The position numbers and the translations under genes were made by a program. Shown piece by piece: positions 17,856 to 27,358 of a stretch of 64,000 nt of DNA. Position 1 is the first letter of the stretch; each line of letters starts with the position of its first letter. The notes under the pieces were generated by a model that had not been told where the DNA came from, did no database searches, and saw nothing but the letters and a program-made list of their open reading frames with translations. Source of the stretch: Duganella sacchari (GTDB taxonomy: Bacteria; Pseudomonadota; Gammaproteobacteria; Burkholderiales; Burkholderiaceae_D); NCBI RefSeq assembly GCF_900143065.1, contig NZ_FRCX01000013.1:107857-171856 (forward strand), read 5' to 3'.

Positions 17856-18992
17856 TCAGGCCGTGCCTGAGGTATGGACATACGGTCGGCAGTCGACGGG
17901 GATATCGATGGTAAAGGTAGTGCCGGTTTCCGCAGCGCTGTCCACCGACACGCTGCCGCCATGCCCCTCCGCCACGCTGCGGACAAACGGCAGGCCGATA
18001 CCCCAGCCGTCGGCCAGATTGCCTTCGCTTTCACGCCGCAGATACTCAAAGATTCTATCGCGCTGCTCTTCGATAATGGATTTGCCCTGATTGTGGACAC
18101 TTAAAATCAAGCGCCCCAGAATCTGCTCCGCCTTGATCCGCACCCCCTGCCCATCACCATATTTCAGTGCGTTCGACACCAGGTTATCCAGCGCGCGGTG
18201 GAGTGAGTTGCGGCACCAGTAGCCGACGATGGGTTCGGCGATGGTCTGCACCTTGTCCTCATCAACAAAATTGAATTCCTGCGCGACCGATTCGATGAGC
18301 GGCTTGATATCCAGTTCTGCGATGACCATGGGCAGCTTGATGGCGCGTTCAAAGGTCAGCGTTTCCACCAGTTGGGTCAGCATGTGCTCCATGCGCTTGG
18401 CGCCGGAGGCGATTTTGGTCGCCACGCGACGCACCACGGTCAGGTCTGAGGTCAGCGCGATAAGCTGGGTGCCGGCCAGAATTACGGACAACGGATTGCG
18501 CATATCATGCGACAGCGTCGCGGCCAGCCGTTCGCGGATCGCCTCGTGAATCAGGGAAAACTCGCGGATGGCTTCTCGTACGGCCGAGTCAATCGAGACC
18601 TCGACAATACGCCACTCCTGCGGCGAGAACTGCACGCCATTGCGAGCGGCGCCGGTAAAAATCGCGTCGCGAAACAGCTGATACTCCAGAATGACTTCAT
18701 CTGCACGGAACGGTGTCATGCGCGCCCGTTCGCCACCATGGGCCGACATCGAGGTGGTGTTGCTGGTGCCATCTTCACGTGGATGAGACGGCGTCAGCGC
18801 CTCGGCGATGTTGTCGTAAAACGCCGGCAAGGTATTGACGAGTATGGGGCCGGACACCCCGTTTGCCTCATCAATGTGGTTGCGCACCTGGCTTTCCCAT
18901 ATGGCAAAGACATCGTCGCGCATTGCCAGCATACCCCGGGAGGTGGCCGACAGATCTTTATCATCCAGTTTTTGATCAGTCGCCAACGTCAT
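17856..18992 (-). CDS. Soluble histidine kinase with RsbRD-like N-terminal domain
   Basis: 378 residues from ATG 18992 (GGAG 10 nt upstream; a GTG at 19025 would add 11). There is no membrane segment. The first 165 residues resemble the helical RsbRD-type sensor domain (WESQVRNHIDEANGVSGPIL, then LPAFYDNIAEAL). Then come the phospho-accepting helix (ATLSHDMRNPLSVILAGT) and an HATPase domain with an N box (LDNLVSNALKYG) and G2 (WGIGLPFVRSVAEGHGG). The G1 box is altered (HNQGKSI instead of DxGxGI) but keeps its glycine. It pairs with the downstream single-domain response regulator. Confidence 0.82.
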   Translation of the reverse strand: MTLATDQKLDDKDLSATSRGMLAMRDDVFAIWESQVRNHIDEANGVSGPILVNTLPAFYDNIAEALTPSHPREDGTSNTTSMSAHGGERARMTPFRADEVILEYQLFRDAIFTGAARNGVQFSPQEWRIVEVSIDSAVREAIREFSLIHEAIRERLAATLSHDMRNPLSVILAGTQLIALTSDLTVVRRVATKIASGAKRMEHMLTQLVETLTFERAIKLPMVIAELDIKPLIESVAQEFNFVDEDKVQTIAEPIVGYWCRNSLHRALDNLVSNALKYGDGQGVRIKAEQILGRLILSVHNQGKSIIEEQRDRIFEYLRRESEGNLADGWGIGLPFVRSVAEGHGGSVSVDSAAETGTTFTIDIPVDCRPYVHTSGTA

Positions 18993-19136
18993 GTCCGCGC
19001 TCCGGCTGGTGGTCCAAGCTGTCACAGTAACAGCAAGGTTAGCCGGACTTGGTGAGTCAACGCACCAAACGCAGGCCAGGCGCGAACAAAGCGATGGCCG
19101 CAGCGCGCCTGCCGGCCATCAGACAGCTACGTTCAG

Positions 19137-19871
19137 TTACCAGGTGCCCGCGGTGGCGCCGCCATCCACGGGCAGAATGGCGCCGGTGGTGAAACTGGAT
19201 TCCGTCAGATACAGCACGGCGTCCACCACATCCTGCGTCACGCCGGTCGTACCGGTCGGCGCCAGCGTACGAAAGAACGACTGCGTTGCCTCATCTTCAC
19301 TGTGCATCGGCGTGGCGATAATGCCTGGCGCCACTGCGTTGACTTTGACATTGGACGCCGCCAGCTCCAGCGCCAGGCTGCGCGTGGCGTGATTCAGGCC
19401 ACCCTTGATGAGCACCGGTAGCACGGCCGGTATTTTGGCCGTCGGCTGCATCGCAATGCTGGCGGTGATGGTGACGATATGGCCCGACCGGTTTGCCGCC
19501 ATATGTGCGGCCGCAGCCTGCGAGGGATAAAAGAAGCCCTTCAGATTGGTGCTGACGATGGACTCCAGCTCATCCTCGGTGTAATCGGCAATCGGCCTGG
19601 CGATGAAGATGCCGGCGTTGTTAATCAGGATATCGACTTTGCCGAACGCCTCCACTGCGCGTTCGAACAGTGCGTTGGCGGTGGCGCGCTGCGAAATATC
19701 GCCCGGCACCAGCAGGAAGTTGGATGGGCTGCCCAGCCTGGCCGCAGCAGCCTTCAGGCGTTCCATCGTACGGGCATTGCCGACCACGTTGCAGCCACGT
19801 TGCAGATAAGCCGCCGCAATAGCAAAGCCGATACCGCTCGAGGCGCCCGTCACGATCACAGTCTTGTTCAT
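19137..19871 (-). CDS. SDR-family protein lacking the catalytic tyrosine
   Basis: 244 residues from ATG 19871 (AAAGGACACACC upstream). The cofactor loop TGASSGIG, NNAG and the active-site serine (TITASIAM) are intact. The YxxxK motif is not: the segment reads IPAVLPVLIKGG, keeping the lysine but with proline four residues before it and no tyrosine nearby. A similar pattern occurs in a group of SDR proteins of unknown chemistry. It may bind NAD(P) without ordinary reductase activity. It is divergent from the LysR gene at 19983, the probable regulator. Confidence 0.83.
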   Translation of the reverse strand: MNKTVIVTGASSGIGFAIAAAYLQRGCNVVGNARTMERLKAAAARLGSPSNFLLVPGDISQRATANALFERAVEAFGKVDILINNAGIFIARPIADYTEDELESIVSTNLKGFFYPSQAAAAHMAANRSGHIVTITASIAMQPTAKIPAVLPVLIKGGLNHATRSLALELAASNVKVNAVAPGIIATPMHSEDEATQSFFRTLAPTGTTGVTQDVVDAVLYLTESSFTTGAILPVDGGATAGTW

Positions 19872-19982
19872 GGTGTGTCCTTTCAAAGGTTGGGTAAGTG
19901 AGGCCACTATACTTTTGCTCCCGACCTTGATAAACAGCCTGAAAAACAAGACAATTAATACACCATGTAATCAATCAAGCCC

Positions 19983-20912
19983 ATGAAACGCCAATTCGAT
20001 GACGTGCTGCTCGGCAGCATAGAACTGTTCTGCCTGGCCGCTGAGCTATCCAGTTTCACCGCCGCAGCGACGGCCGCCGGTGTGACGCCTGCCGCCGTCA
20101 GCCGCTCCGTCTCGCGGCTGGAAGAACGTTTGGGCGTGCGGCTGTTTGTACGCACCACGCGGCAGATTCGCATGACCGACGCTGGCCGCGTCTATTTCGA
20201 GCAATGCCGGCAGGCGCTCTCGCAACTGAGCGAAGCGGAACGGCAGATCAGCGGCGCGCAGGTCAAGCCTTCCGGCCCGCTGCGCATCAGCGCACCGACA
20301 CCGTACGCCCATTACCGTCTGCTGCCGCTGCTGGGGGAATTCCGCCGCAAGTATCCGGAGGTGACCATCGACATCCACGTCAGCAACCGCAACATCGACT
20401 TTGCCGACGAAGGCTACGACCTGGCGATACGGGGCCGCGATCCCGCCGACTCCAGTCTCATCGCACGCAAGCTGGAAGATGCGCAACTGGTGCTGGTCGC
20501 CACACCCGCCTACCTCAAGCGCGCCGGCAGACTGAAGTCCCTGGACGACCTGGCCAGACACGAATGCATACAGTTCGACCTGCCCAGCACGGGCAAGCGC
20601 ATCCCATGGTCCTTCCTGCGCGATGGCGAGGTGGTGGACATCGTCACCGAGGGTGGCCTGTGCTGCGCGGAAGATGTCCTGGGCATCGTCACACTGGCGC
20701 GCGCGGGTACGGGCGTGGTCCAGACCTATCGCTTCATCGTCGAACAAGACCTGGCCGACGGCACGCTGGTCGAGCTGCTGCCACAGCACGCCGGCGCCTC
20801 GCGGCCGTTCATCCTGCTCTATCCCCACGCGCGCCACCTGTCCCTGCGCGTGCGGACCTTCGTTGATTACCTCACGGGCAGGCTGCAGCCGAAGAAGTCC
20901 CGCGCAGGCTAG
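19983..20912 (+). CDS. LysR-family transcriptional regulator
   Basis: 309 residues, CrgA-like. The HTH is SSFTAAATAAGVTPAAVSRSV; the effector domain begins near residue 92 (GPLRISAPTPY) and includes YDLAIRGRD. It is divergent from the SDR gene with 111 bp between the starts. Its TAG stop overlaps the TAG stop of the convergent uvrA-like gene (shared bases 20909-20912). Confidence 0.88.
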   Translation: MKRQFDDVLLGSIELFCLAAELSSFTAAATAAGVTPAAVSRSVSRLEERLGVRLFVRTTRQIRMTDAGRVYFEQCRQALSQLSEAERQISGAQVKPSGPLRISAPTPYAHYRLLPLLGEFRRKYPEVTIDIHVSNRNIDFADEGYDLAIRGRDPADSSLIARKLEDAQLVLVATPAYLKRAGRLKSLDDLARHECIQFDLPSTGKRIPWSFLRDGEVVDIVTEGGLCCAEDVLGIVTLARAGTGVVQTYRFIVEQDLADGTLVELLPQHAGASRPFILLYPHARHLSLRVRTFVDYLTGRLQPKKSRAG

Positions 20913-23431
20913 CTACGCTGTGTCAGCACGCTGTGCAGGTAAGGCGCGGTGCGGCTGGCGCGCACGCGCGCCACCTTGTCGGGCGGACCACAGGCGACGA
21001 TGCGCCCGCCCTCCTCGCCGGCACCGGGACCGACATCGATCAGCCAGTCGCTATCGGCCAGCACCTGCATGTTGTGCTCTACTACGATCACGGAATTTCC
21101 CGCATCGACCAGGCCGTGCAGTTGCTGCAGCAGCAAATCGATATCCGCTGGATGCAGGCCGGTGGTCGGCTCATCCAGCACATACAGGGTGTCGCCACGG
21201 CTGGCGCGCTGCAGTTCGGTAGCCAGCTTGATGCGCTGCGCCTCGCCGCCCGACAGCTCGGTAGCCGGCTGCCCCAGCCGCAAATAACCCAGTCCGACCG
21301 CCTGCAGCACCGCCAGCGCATGCTGCAAGGCGGGTACGTCGGCAAAAAACTCCGCCGCCGCATCCACCGTCATGGCCAGCACCTCGGCGATATTGTGCTC
21401 GCGGTAGCGCACTGCCAGCGTGGCGGGGTTATAGCGCGCGCCATCGCACTCGGGACAGGGCGCGTAGACGCTGGGCAGGAACAACAGTTCGACCATGACG
21501 AAGCCTTCGCCCGAACAGTGCGGACAGCGTCCCTTGGCGACATTGAATGAAAACCGGCCGGCGTCATAGTGGCGCGCCCTGGCGGCGCGCGTACTGGCAA
21601 ACAGCTTGCGTACATGGTCGAACAAGCCGGTGTAGGTTGCCAGATTGGAGCGCGGCGTGCGCCCGATCGGCTTCTGGTCCACTTGCACCACGCGGCGCAC
21701 CATGTCCATGCCGTCGACGATACGGCCGTGCAGCGGGCCGTTGTCGTCGCGCTCTAGCAGATCTTCCTCGCTTTGCGCGGCCTGCGCTGCCGCCGGCTGC
21801 CCCAGTCCGGCCTGTACCAGTTGCAGCAACGCCTGGCTGACCAGGCTGGACTTGCCGGAACCGGAGACGCCGCTGACCGTGGCCAGCACGCCCAGAGGAA
21901 AGTCCGCATCCAGCGCTTGCAGGTTGTTGCGGCTGATGTCGCGCAACTTCAGCCATCCGCGCGGTAGCCTTGGGGTGCGCGGTTTGCGCGCCTGCAGATT
22001 GAACAGATAGTGCGCCGTGCGCGACTCCGCTACCGCTGCCAGTCCTTGCGGTGCGCCGCTGTACAGCACCCGGCCGCCGTGCTGGCCAGCCTTGGGGCCG
22101 ACATCCACAATCCAGTCTGCATGGCGTATCACGTCCAGCGCGTGTTCCACCACAAACAGCGAGTTGCCGGACGCCTTCAGGCGGTCCAGTGCGCGCAGCA
22201 GCGCTTTGGTATCGGCGGGGTGCAGTCCGGCGGACGGTTCATCCAGCACATACACTACCCCGAACAGACTGGAACGCACCTGTGTGGCGAGGCGCAGTCG
22301 CTGCAATTCGCCGGGCGACAGCGTCGGCGTGGCCCGTTCCAGCTGCAGATAGCCCAGTCCCAGGTCCAGCAGCACTTCCAGCCGTGCCAGCAAATCGGCA
22401 GCGATACGCTGCGTGACCAGCTGTTTTTCAGGATGGCGGACGCGCTTGCCGGCAGCCTGTTTGATGGCAGCGTAAGGCTGCAGCAACTGCGCCAGCTGGC
22501 GCAGCGACAAGCGGCTGATGGCGGCAATATCGTGGCCGGCAAAAGTGACCGCCAGGGCCTCCTTGCGCAGCCGCTTGCCGTCGCACAGCGGACACGCCAT
22601 GCTGACCAGATACTGCGCCACGCGCTTTTTCATCAGCGCGCTTTCGGTACCGGCAAAGGTCTGCAGCAGATAACGGCGCGCGCCGGTGAAGGTGCCCTGA
22701 TAGCTGGGTGTCTCCTTGCGCTTGAGCGCGCGGCGGGTTTCGGCCGGCGTCAGCCCCGCATACACTGGCGCCGTCGGCTGCTCATCGGTGAACAGGATCC
22801 AGTCGCGCACTTTTTTGGGCAAATCCCGCCATGGCACATCCACGTCGTAGCCCAGCGTCACCAGGATGTCGCGCAGGTTCTGCCCATGCCAGGCGGTGGG
22901 CCAGGCGGCGATCGCGCGTTCGCGGATCGTCAGGCTGTCATCCGGCACCATCGAGCGCTCGGTGGCGTCGTACACGCGCCCCAGTCCATGGCAATGCGGG
23001 CAGGCGCCTTGCGGCGTATTGGGCGAAAACGACTCGGCATACAGCAGTTCCTGGCCGCGCGGGTAGTCGCCCGCGCGCGAATACAGCATGCGCAAGGAAT
23101 TCGACAAGGTACTGACGCTGCCCACCGAGGACCGGGTGGTTGGCGTACCGCGCTGCTGCTGTAACGCCACCGCCGGCGGCAGTCCTTCGATGGCATCGAC
23201 GTCCGGCACGGGCATCTGGTGAAACAGGCGCCGCGCGTAGGGCGACACCGATTCCAGATAGCGCCGCTGCGCCTCGGCGTACAAGGTGCCAAACGCGAGC
23301 GAGGACTTGCCGGAGCCCGAAACGCCGGTAAACACCACCAGCGCATTGCGGGGCAGATCAACGTCAACGTTGTGCAGATTGTGTTCGCGGGCGCCGCGCA
23401 CGCGGACATAGCCGTCGAAATCAGTGGGCAT
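20909..23431 (-). CDS. UvrA-like ABC ATPase (short UvrA paralogue)
   Basis: 840 residues from ATG 23431, about 100 fewer than housekeeping UvrA. Two ABC ATPase modules are present, each with GVSGSGKSSL as Walker A, ABC signatures (LSPGELQRLRLA and LSGGEAQRIKLA) and Walker B (VVYVLDEPSAG, TLYVLDEPTTG). Zinc-binding CxxC pairs remain (CPHCHG, CPLCDG, CPHCSG, CPEC). The length and the compact region after the first Walker A suggest the UvrA2 class, which lacks most of the UvrB-binding domain and is linked to tolerance of DNA-intercalating drugs. Housekeeping uvrA would be expected elsewhere in the genome. Confidence 0.87.
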   Translation of the reverse strand: MPTDFDGYVRVRGAREHNLHNVDVDLPRNALVVFTGVSGSGKSSLAFGTLYAEAQRRYLESVSPYARRLFHQMPVPDVDAIEGLPPAVALQQQRGTPTTRSSVGSVSTLSNSLRMLYSRAGDYPRGQELLYAESFSPNTPQGACPHCHGLGRVYDATERSMVPDDSLTIRERAIAAWPTAWHGQNLRDILVTLGYDVDVPWRDLPKKVRDWILFTDEQPTAPVYAGLTPAETRRALKRKETPSYQGTFTGARRYLLQTFAGTESALMKKRVAQYLVSMACPLCDGKRLRKEALAVTFAGHDIAAISRLSLRQLAQLLQPYAAIKQAAGKRVRHPEKQLVTQRIAADLLARLEVLLDLGLGYLQLERATPTLSPGELQRLRLATQVRSSLFGVVYVLDEPSAGLHPADTKALLRALDRLKASGNSLFVVEHALDVIRHADWIVDVGPKAGQHGGRVLYSGAPQGLAAVAESRTAHYLFNLQARKPRTPRLPRGWLKLRDISRNNLQALDADFPLGVLATVSGVSGSGKSSLVSQALLQLVQAGLGQPAAAQAAQSEEDLLERDDNGPLHGRIVDGMDMVRRVVQVDQKPIGRTPRSNLATYTGLFDHVRKLFASTRAARARHYDAGRFSFNVAKGRCPHCSGEGFVMVELLFLPSVYAPCPECDGARYNPATLAVRYREHNIAEVLAMTVDAAAEFFADVPALQHALAVLQAVGLGYLRLGQPATELSGGEAQRIKLATELQRASRGDTLYVLDEPTTGLHPADIDLLLQQLHGLVDAGNSVIVVEHNMQVLADSDWLIDVGPGAGEEGGRIVACGPPDKVARVRASRTAPYLHSVLTQRS

Positions 23432-23584
23432 GATGGAAGTCCAGGATGATCGAAGTCGCAGTATCCGTGCCCAGCGCACGCAGGTATGTACGGATACGCA
23501 CGCCAGGGGTGCGCCGCCTAACAGACGGACCACCACCGGCGCTGCAAGCTGTATTCACCCCCACCCAACAACCAGGAGACGATC

Positions 23585-23758
23585 ATGAGCAAACCCACAC
23601 AAGGCGGCAAAAACGGCGGCAACAGCAAGCTGCAGGAAACCAAAGCCGGCACGCCGTCCACCGCCAAAGGCAACAAGCAGTCCGCCGCTTCATCAGGCAA
23701 CAAGGGCAGCGCCACCAGCGGCGCCAGCAAAGCGGAATCGGGCTCCAAATCGCGCTGA
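23585..23758 (+). CDS. 57-residue low-complexity Ser/Gly/Lys/Ala protein
   Basis: ACCAGGAGACGATC gives a strong ribosome-binding site for ATG 23585. The product is almost only S, G, K, A, T, N and Q, with a basic net charge and no hydrophobic stretch, so it should be fully disordered. Sequence runs such as GGKNGGNSKL and SAASSGNKGSATSGASK recall small stress or desiccation-type hydrophilins, but no family can be claimed. It is too short for many gene-finding cut-offs. It lies between the uvrA-like gene (divergent) and the FAD monooxygenase gene (convergent, 11 bp gap). Confidence 0.6.
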   Translation: MSKPTQGGKNGGNSKLQETKAGTPSTAKGNKQSAASSGNKGSATSGASKAESGSKSR

Positions 23759-23769
23759 AATCGCGCTAA

Positions 23770-25257
23770 CTACCTGGCCGCCGGGTTGAACCAGCGGCGC
23801 AGTGCATCTATCAAGCCATCCGTGCTACCGGCCTCGCCGGCCCATGCCACGCAGGCATCGGGCCGGATCAGCATGGAGACGCCGCCGTCGACGGCCACGC
23901 AGCGCACCCGCTCTGTTGCCGCAGCCACGCTGCGTGAGGCGCTGGCGTCGGCGCTGGCGTCGAGCAGCACACCATGACCATCCTGCATCAACGCATATAA
24001 GCCATGCTGGTCGCCGAGCAGGCGGCCAACCGCATCCAGCGGCGACTGCATGTCGTAGCGCGTCGCCAGACCGGTCATCATTTCGCCGATGTAGCGGTTG
24101 ACGTTATCGAACTGCATGAAGTGGGCGAACAGGTCGCGCATGGCGCCGGCCTGGGGATCGGGCCGCAGGATCGCAACCTGTGCCAGCGTGTTGGCCAGCA
24201 CTACTTCCGCCACCGGACGGCGCTCGGCGGTGTAGCTGTCCAGCAGGTGCTCAGGCATGTCGCCGCGCACCACGGCCGCCAGCTTCCAGCCCAGGTTTGC
24301 CGCGTCCACCAGGCCGAGATTCATGCCTTGGCCGCCGAACGGCGAATGCACGTGGGCGGCGTCGCCGGCCAGCAGTACGCGGCCGCGCCGGTAGCTGTCG
24401 GCCAGCCGTGTGTTGTCGGCCCAGCGGCTGGCCGTGGCCATCGATATCACGCGGATGTCCTTGCCGCTGATGCGGCGAACCAGCGTCTCGATCTCTTCGC
24501 GCGTCACGGGCGCGTCCCGGTCTTGCGGCGGGCCGCTGAAGTCCAGAATGAACAAGCGGCCCGGGAACGGGCCATACGCAAACACACCGCCCTCGGTGCG
24601 ATGCCATCCTGCCGGCAGCAACCGCTCCGGGTGATCCAGTTCGACGATGGCCTGGTAGAAGGTCAGCGATGGCGGCGTGCCGGGAAATGCAAAGCCAGCC
24701 TGCTTGCGGATCAGGCTACGGCCACCATCGCAGGCCACCAGATAGGCGCCGCGCAGCCGGAACACGCCGCCGTTGCAGCTGCCATGCACTTCGACACCAT
24801 CATCTCCTTGCGTGAAACCCGTGACCTCATGCGCGCGGCGCACTTCGATGCCGAGCGCACGCACGCGTCCGGCCATCACGGCCTCCAGGCCAGGCTGGTC
24901 GATCGCGTAGCCGCGCCGCTCCGGTTCTTTCATGACGTCGCGGCGTATGAGCGCCAGACCGGCGAACTGGCCGCTGTATTTTTTCATGCGGCCAGCCAGG
25001 TCGGCGCCGGTCTGCTCGGTAAAGCGCTGCATCTCGGCCAGGTTTTGCGCCTCGCCGGCGGCCAGACCGTCAAGCATGCCGCGCCGCGCCAGCGCCTCGC
25101 AACCCAGCGGTCCGACAGTAAATGCCTTCATGGCTGTACTGGGCGCCGCCAGACGCTCCAGCACGACAACCCGCACACCGGCCAGGGTTAATTCAATCGC
25201 GGTCAGCATGCCGACCGGGCCGGCACCAACAACGACCACATCATATTGCTCTATCAT
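23770..25257 (-). CDS. FAD-dependent aromatic monooxygenase (PHBH fold)
   Basis: 495 residues. The N-terminal Rossmann motif VVGAGPVGMLTAIELTLAG binds FAD, and the GDAAHVHSPFGGQGMNLG motif near residue 300 binds the FAD ribityl chain; the C-terminal domain is thioredoxin-like. These are class A flavoprotein hydroxylases acting on phenols, polyketides or antibiotics (tetracycline or rifampicin inactivation in some relatives). It is not kynurenine 3-monooxygenase by motif. It is divergent from a TetR gene, with a 17-bp perfect palindrome between the two starts, so it is probably repressed until the TetR ligand appears. Confidence 0.88.
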   Translation of the reverse strand: MIEQYDVVVVGAGPVGMLTAIELTLAGVRVVVLERLAAPSTAMKAFTVGPLGCEALARRGMLDGLAAGEAQNLAEMQRFTEQTGADLAGRMKKYSGQFAGLALIRRDVMKEPERRGYAIDQPGLEAVMAGRVRALGIEVRRAHEVTGFTQGDDGVEVHGSCNGGVFRLRGAYLVACDGGRSLIRKQAGFAFPGTPPSLTFYQAIVELDHPERLLPAGWHRTEGGVFAYGPFPGRLFILDFSGPPQDRDAPVTREEIETLVRRISGKDIRVISMATASRWADNTRLADSYRRGRVLLAGDAAHVHSPFGGQGMNLGLVDAANLGWKLAAVVRGDMPEHLLDSYTAERRPVAEVVLANTLAQVAILRPDPQAGAMRDLFAHFMQFDNVNRYIGEMMTGLATRYDMQSPLDAVGRLLGDQHGLYALMQDGHGVLLDASADASASRSVAAATERVRCVAVDGGVSMLIRPDACVAWAGEAGSTDGLIDALRRWFNPAAR

Positions 25258-25271
25258 ATACTCAATCTAAT

Positions 25272-25288
25272 TATGTACTTAGTACATA
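25272..25288. promoter_or_regulatory. TetR operator between monooxygenase and tetR genes
   Basis: TATGTAC-TTA-GTACATA, a perfect 7-bp inverted repeat in the 54-bp gap between the divergent starts (25257 and 25312). Size and location are typical of a TetR-family operator able to block both promoters. Confidence 0.65.
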
Positions 25289-25311
25289 TAAGATATGCTA
25301 TGATCCGCTGC

Positions 25312-25953
25312 ATGTCAAATCCAACCGATTTGCGCTCCCGCAAGCGCCTCGCCACCCGGCAGACCATTTCCACCGCCGCCACCAAGCTCTTCCTTGAGCG
25401 CGGCTTCGACCATGTGACCGTGGATGAAATTGCGGCGGCTGCCGATGTGGGGCGGATGACGGTGTTCAACCATTTCCCGCGCAAAGAAGATATGTTTTTC
25501 GACCGCGACGAGGAAATCCGCAGCGTGCTGCGCGCGGCGCTGCTGCAGCGGACGCCCGGCGTGGCGCCAGTCGAGACCTTGCGCCTGCTGGCGCACCGGC
25601 TGGCGGAGCAGCAAGTCCCCTTCCTGACGTTCTCTGCGGACAGCCAGGGTTTTGTCGAGACGATTGAAGGCAGCGAAACCCTGAAGGCGCGCGCCCGCGC
25701 CCTGCGCGAGGAGCTGACACAGGTCGTCGCGCACGCGCTGGCGGAAGGCGCCGGACACGATCCGGCGCACGCCGACGCGCAACTGGCGGCCCACCTGCTG
25801 CTGGCGACCTGGACTTCGGCGCTGGTGCAGGCGCACCGCACTTTCCGCCAAAAACAACACACTGGCGAGGCGCAAGCCGCATTCCTGGCCATCATCGACA
25901 GGGGCAGTATCGGCCTGCAAGCCGCCATGGCAGGCACATCTTATGATGCGTGA
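25312..25953 (+). CDS. TetR-family repressor
   Basis: 213 residues from ATG 25312; ATG 25300 and an earlier in-frame start are possible but lie in the operator/promoter region. The HTH is TVDEIAAAADVGRMTVFNHF, a standard TetR motif, followed by an all-helical ligand domain. It probably controls the divergent FAD monooxygenase and itself through the palindrome at 25272-25288. The ligand is likely the monooxygenase substrate or an analogue. Confidence 0.87.
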   Translation: MSNPTDLRSRKRLATRQTISTAATKLFLERGFDHVTVDEIAAAADVGRMTVFNHFPRKEDMFFDRDEEIRSVLRAALLQRTPGVAPVETLRLLAHRLAEQQVPFLTFSADSQGFVETIEGSETLKARARALREELTQVVAHALAEGAGHDPAHADAQLAAHLLLATWTSALVQAHRTFRQKQHTGEAQAAFLAIIDRGSIGLQAAMAGTSYDA

Positions 25954-26059
25954 TATCTGGTATATGCAAATGATATGGATGTTGGTTTTTTTGGCATTGG
26001 AGATCAAACCAGCGCTGCTATAGCATTGTCAGCCAGGTCCACTTCAGAAGAGTCTTCCC

Positions 26060-27358
26060 ATGCCAGCTCCACTTTCCACCGCCAGCAGCGCCGCGCAGCC
26101 CCAGCCGCAGCACGCCGGCGCCAGCGCCGTGTTGTCGCTGCTAACCAGCCTTTTCTTCACCTGGGGCTTCATCACCGTCATCAACAATACGCTGCTGCCG
26201 CACCTGCGCAGCGTGTTCGATCTGAACTACACCCAGACCACGCTGATCGAATCGGTATGGTTCATCGCCTACTTCTTCGCCTCCATCCCGTCGGCGCGCC
26301 TGATCGAACGCGTGGGGTATCAAAAAGCCATGGTCACCGGCCTGGTCATCATGGCGGCGGGCGCCCTGCTGATGATACCGGCAGCCCGCCTGCCGTCCTA
26401 CGGCGTGACGCTGATCGCCCTGTTTGTGATTGCCGCCGGCATCACGCTGCTGCAAGTGTCGGCCAACCCTTACGTGGCGGTGGTGGGCTCGCCGGAAACC
26501 GCTTCGGCACGCCTGAACCTGGTGCAGGCGTTTAACTCGCTGGGCACCACGCTGGCGCCGCTGTTTGGCGCCTACCTGATCCTGGGCCGCTCCGCCTCCG
26601 GCACGGCCGAAGCGGGCCATGTACTGACCCAGACAGAAAGACTGGCCGATGCACAGGCAGTCCAGCTGCCCTACCTGATCGTGGCTGCGGTGCTGGTGAT
26701 ACTGGCCCTGGTCATCGCCCGCTTCCCGCTGCCGGTGCTGCATGGCGCCACGCGCCGCGTGTCGAGCGAGGAACGGGCGAAGATGTCGCTGTGGAAGCAC
26801 CGCAACCTGATATTCGGCATCCCCGCCATCTTCATTTACCTGATCGCAGAAATCGGCGTGGCCAACTTGTTCATCAACTTCACGGCCCAGCCGGAAATCG
26901 GCAACCTGAACCACGAACAGGGCGCACACTACCTGTTCCTGCTGTGGGGCGGCATGATGGTGGGCCGCTTCATCGGCAGCCTGCTGATGAACAAGACCTC
27001 GGCGGAGCGCGTGCTGGCCTGCGCCGCCATCGGCGCCTTCATCGTCATGATGATTGCAGCACTGGGCACCGGCAGCGTGGCGATGTGGGCGCTGATTTCG
27101 GTCGGCCTGTTCCACTCGGTGATGTTCCCGACCATCTTCACGCTGGGCATCAAGGGCCTGGGACCGCTGACCGAGGAAGGCGCCGGCCTGCTCATCATGG
27201 CGATTGCCGGCGGCTCGCTGGTCGTGGTGCAGGGCTGGCTGGCCGACACCATCGGCCTGCAACTGTCCTTCCTGCTGACGGCGGTGTGCGAACTGTACGT
27301 GCTGTTCTACGCCGTCTGGGGCGCCAGGGCCACCAACGCTTTCCCGGACGCGAAATAA
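26060..27358 (+). CDS. GluP/FucP-family sugar:H+ symporter
   Basis: 432 residues with about 12 membrane helices. It carries hallmarks of the FHS subfamily of MFS: LFFTWGFITVINNTLLPHLR, the GYQKAMVTGL loop, LLQVSANPYVAVVG and LNLVQAFNSLGTTLAPLFG. Family members import glucose, galactose or L-fucose with a proton. An alanine/glutamine-rich N-terminal tail of about 20 residues is extra. No sugar-metabolic genes or dedicated regulator are adjacent, so the substrate is open. The upstream 106 bp separates it from tetR. Confidence 0.87.
   Translation: MPAPLSTASSAAQPQPQHAGASAVLSLLTSLFFTWGFITVINNTLLPHLRSVFDLNYTQTTLIESVWFIAYFFASIPSARLIERVGYQKAMVTGLVIMAAGALLMIPAARLPSYGVTLIALFVIAAGITLLQVSANPYVAVVGSPETASARLNLVQAFNSLGTTLAPLFGAYLILGRSASGTAEAGHVLTQTERLADAQAVQLPYLIVAAVLVILALVIARFPLPVLHGATRRVSSEERAKMSLWKHRNLIFGIPAIFIYLIAEIGVANLFINFTAQPEIGNLNHEQGAHYLFLLWGGMMVGRFIGSLLMNKTSAERVLACAAIGAFIVMMIAALGTGSVAMWALISVGLFHSVMFPTIFTLGIKGLGPLTEEGAGLLIMAIAGGSLVVVQGWLADTIGLQLSFLLTAVCELYVLFYAVWGARATNAFPDAK

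Noticed and set aside
23770..25257. FAD monooxygenase as the missing kynurenine 3-monooxygenase
   Set aside because: The protein is of the PHBH/antibiotic-monooxygenase type, has its own TetR regulator and lies 15 kb from kynU; the membrane-anchoring C-terminus of kynurenine 3-monooxygenase is absent.
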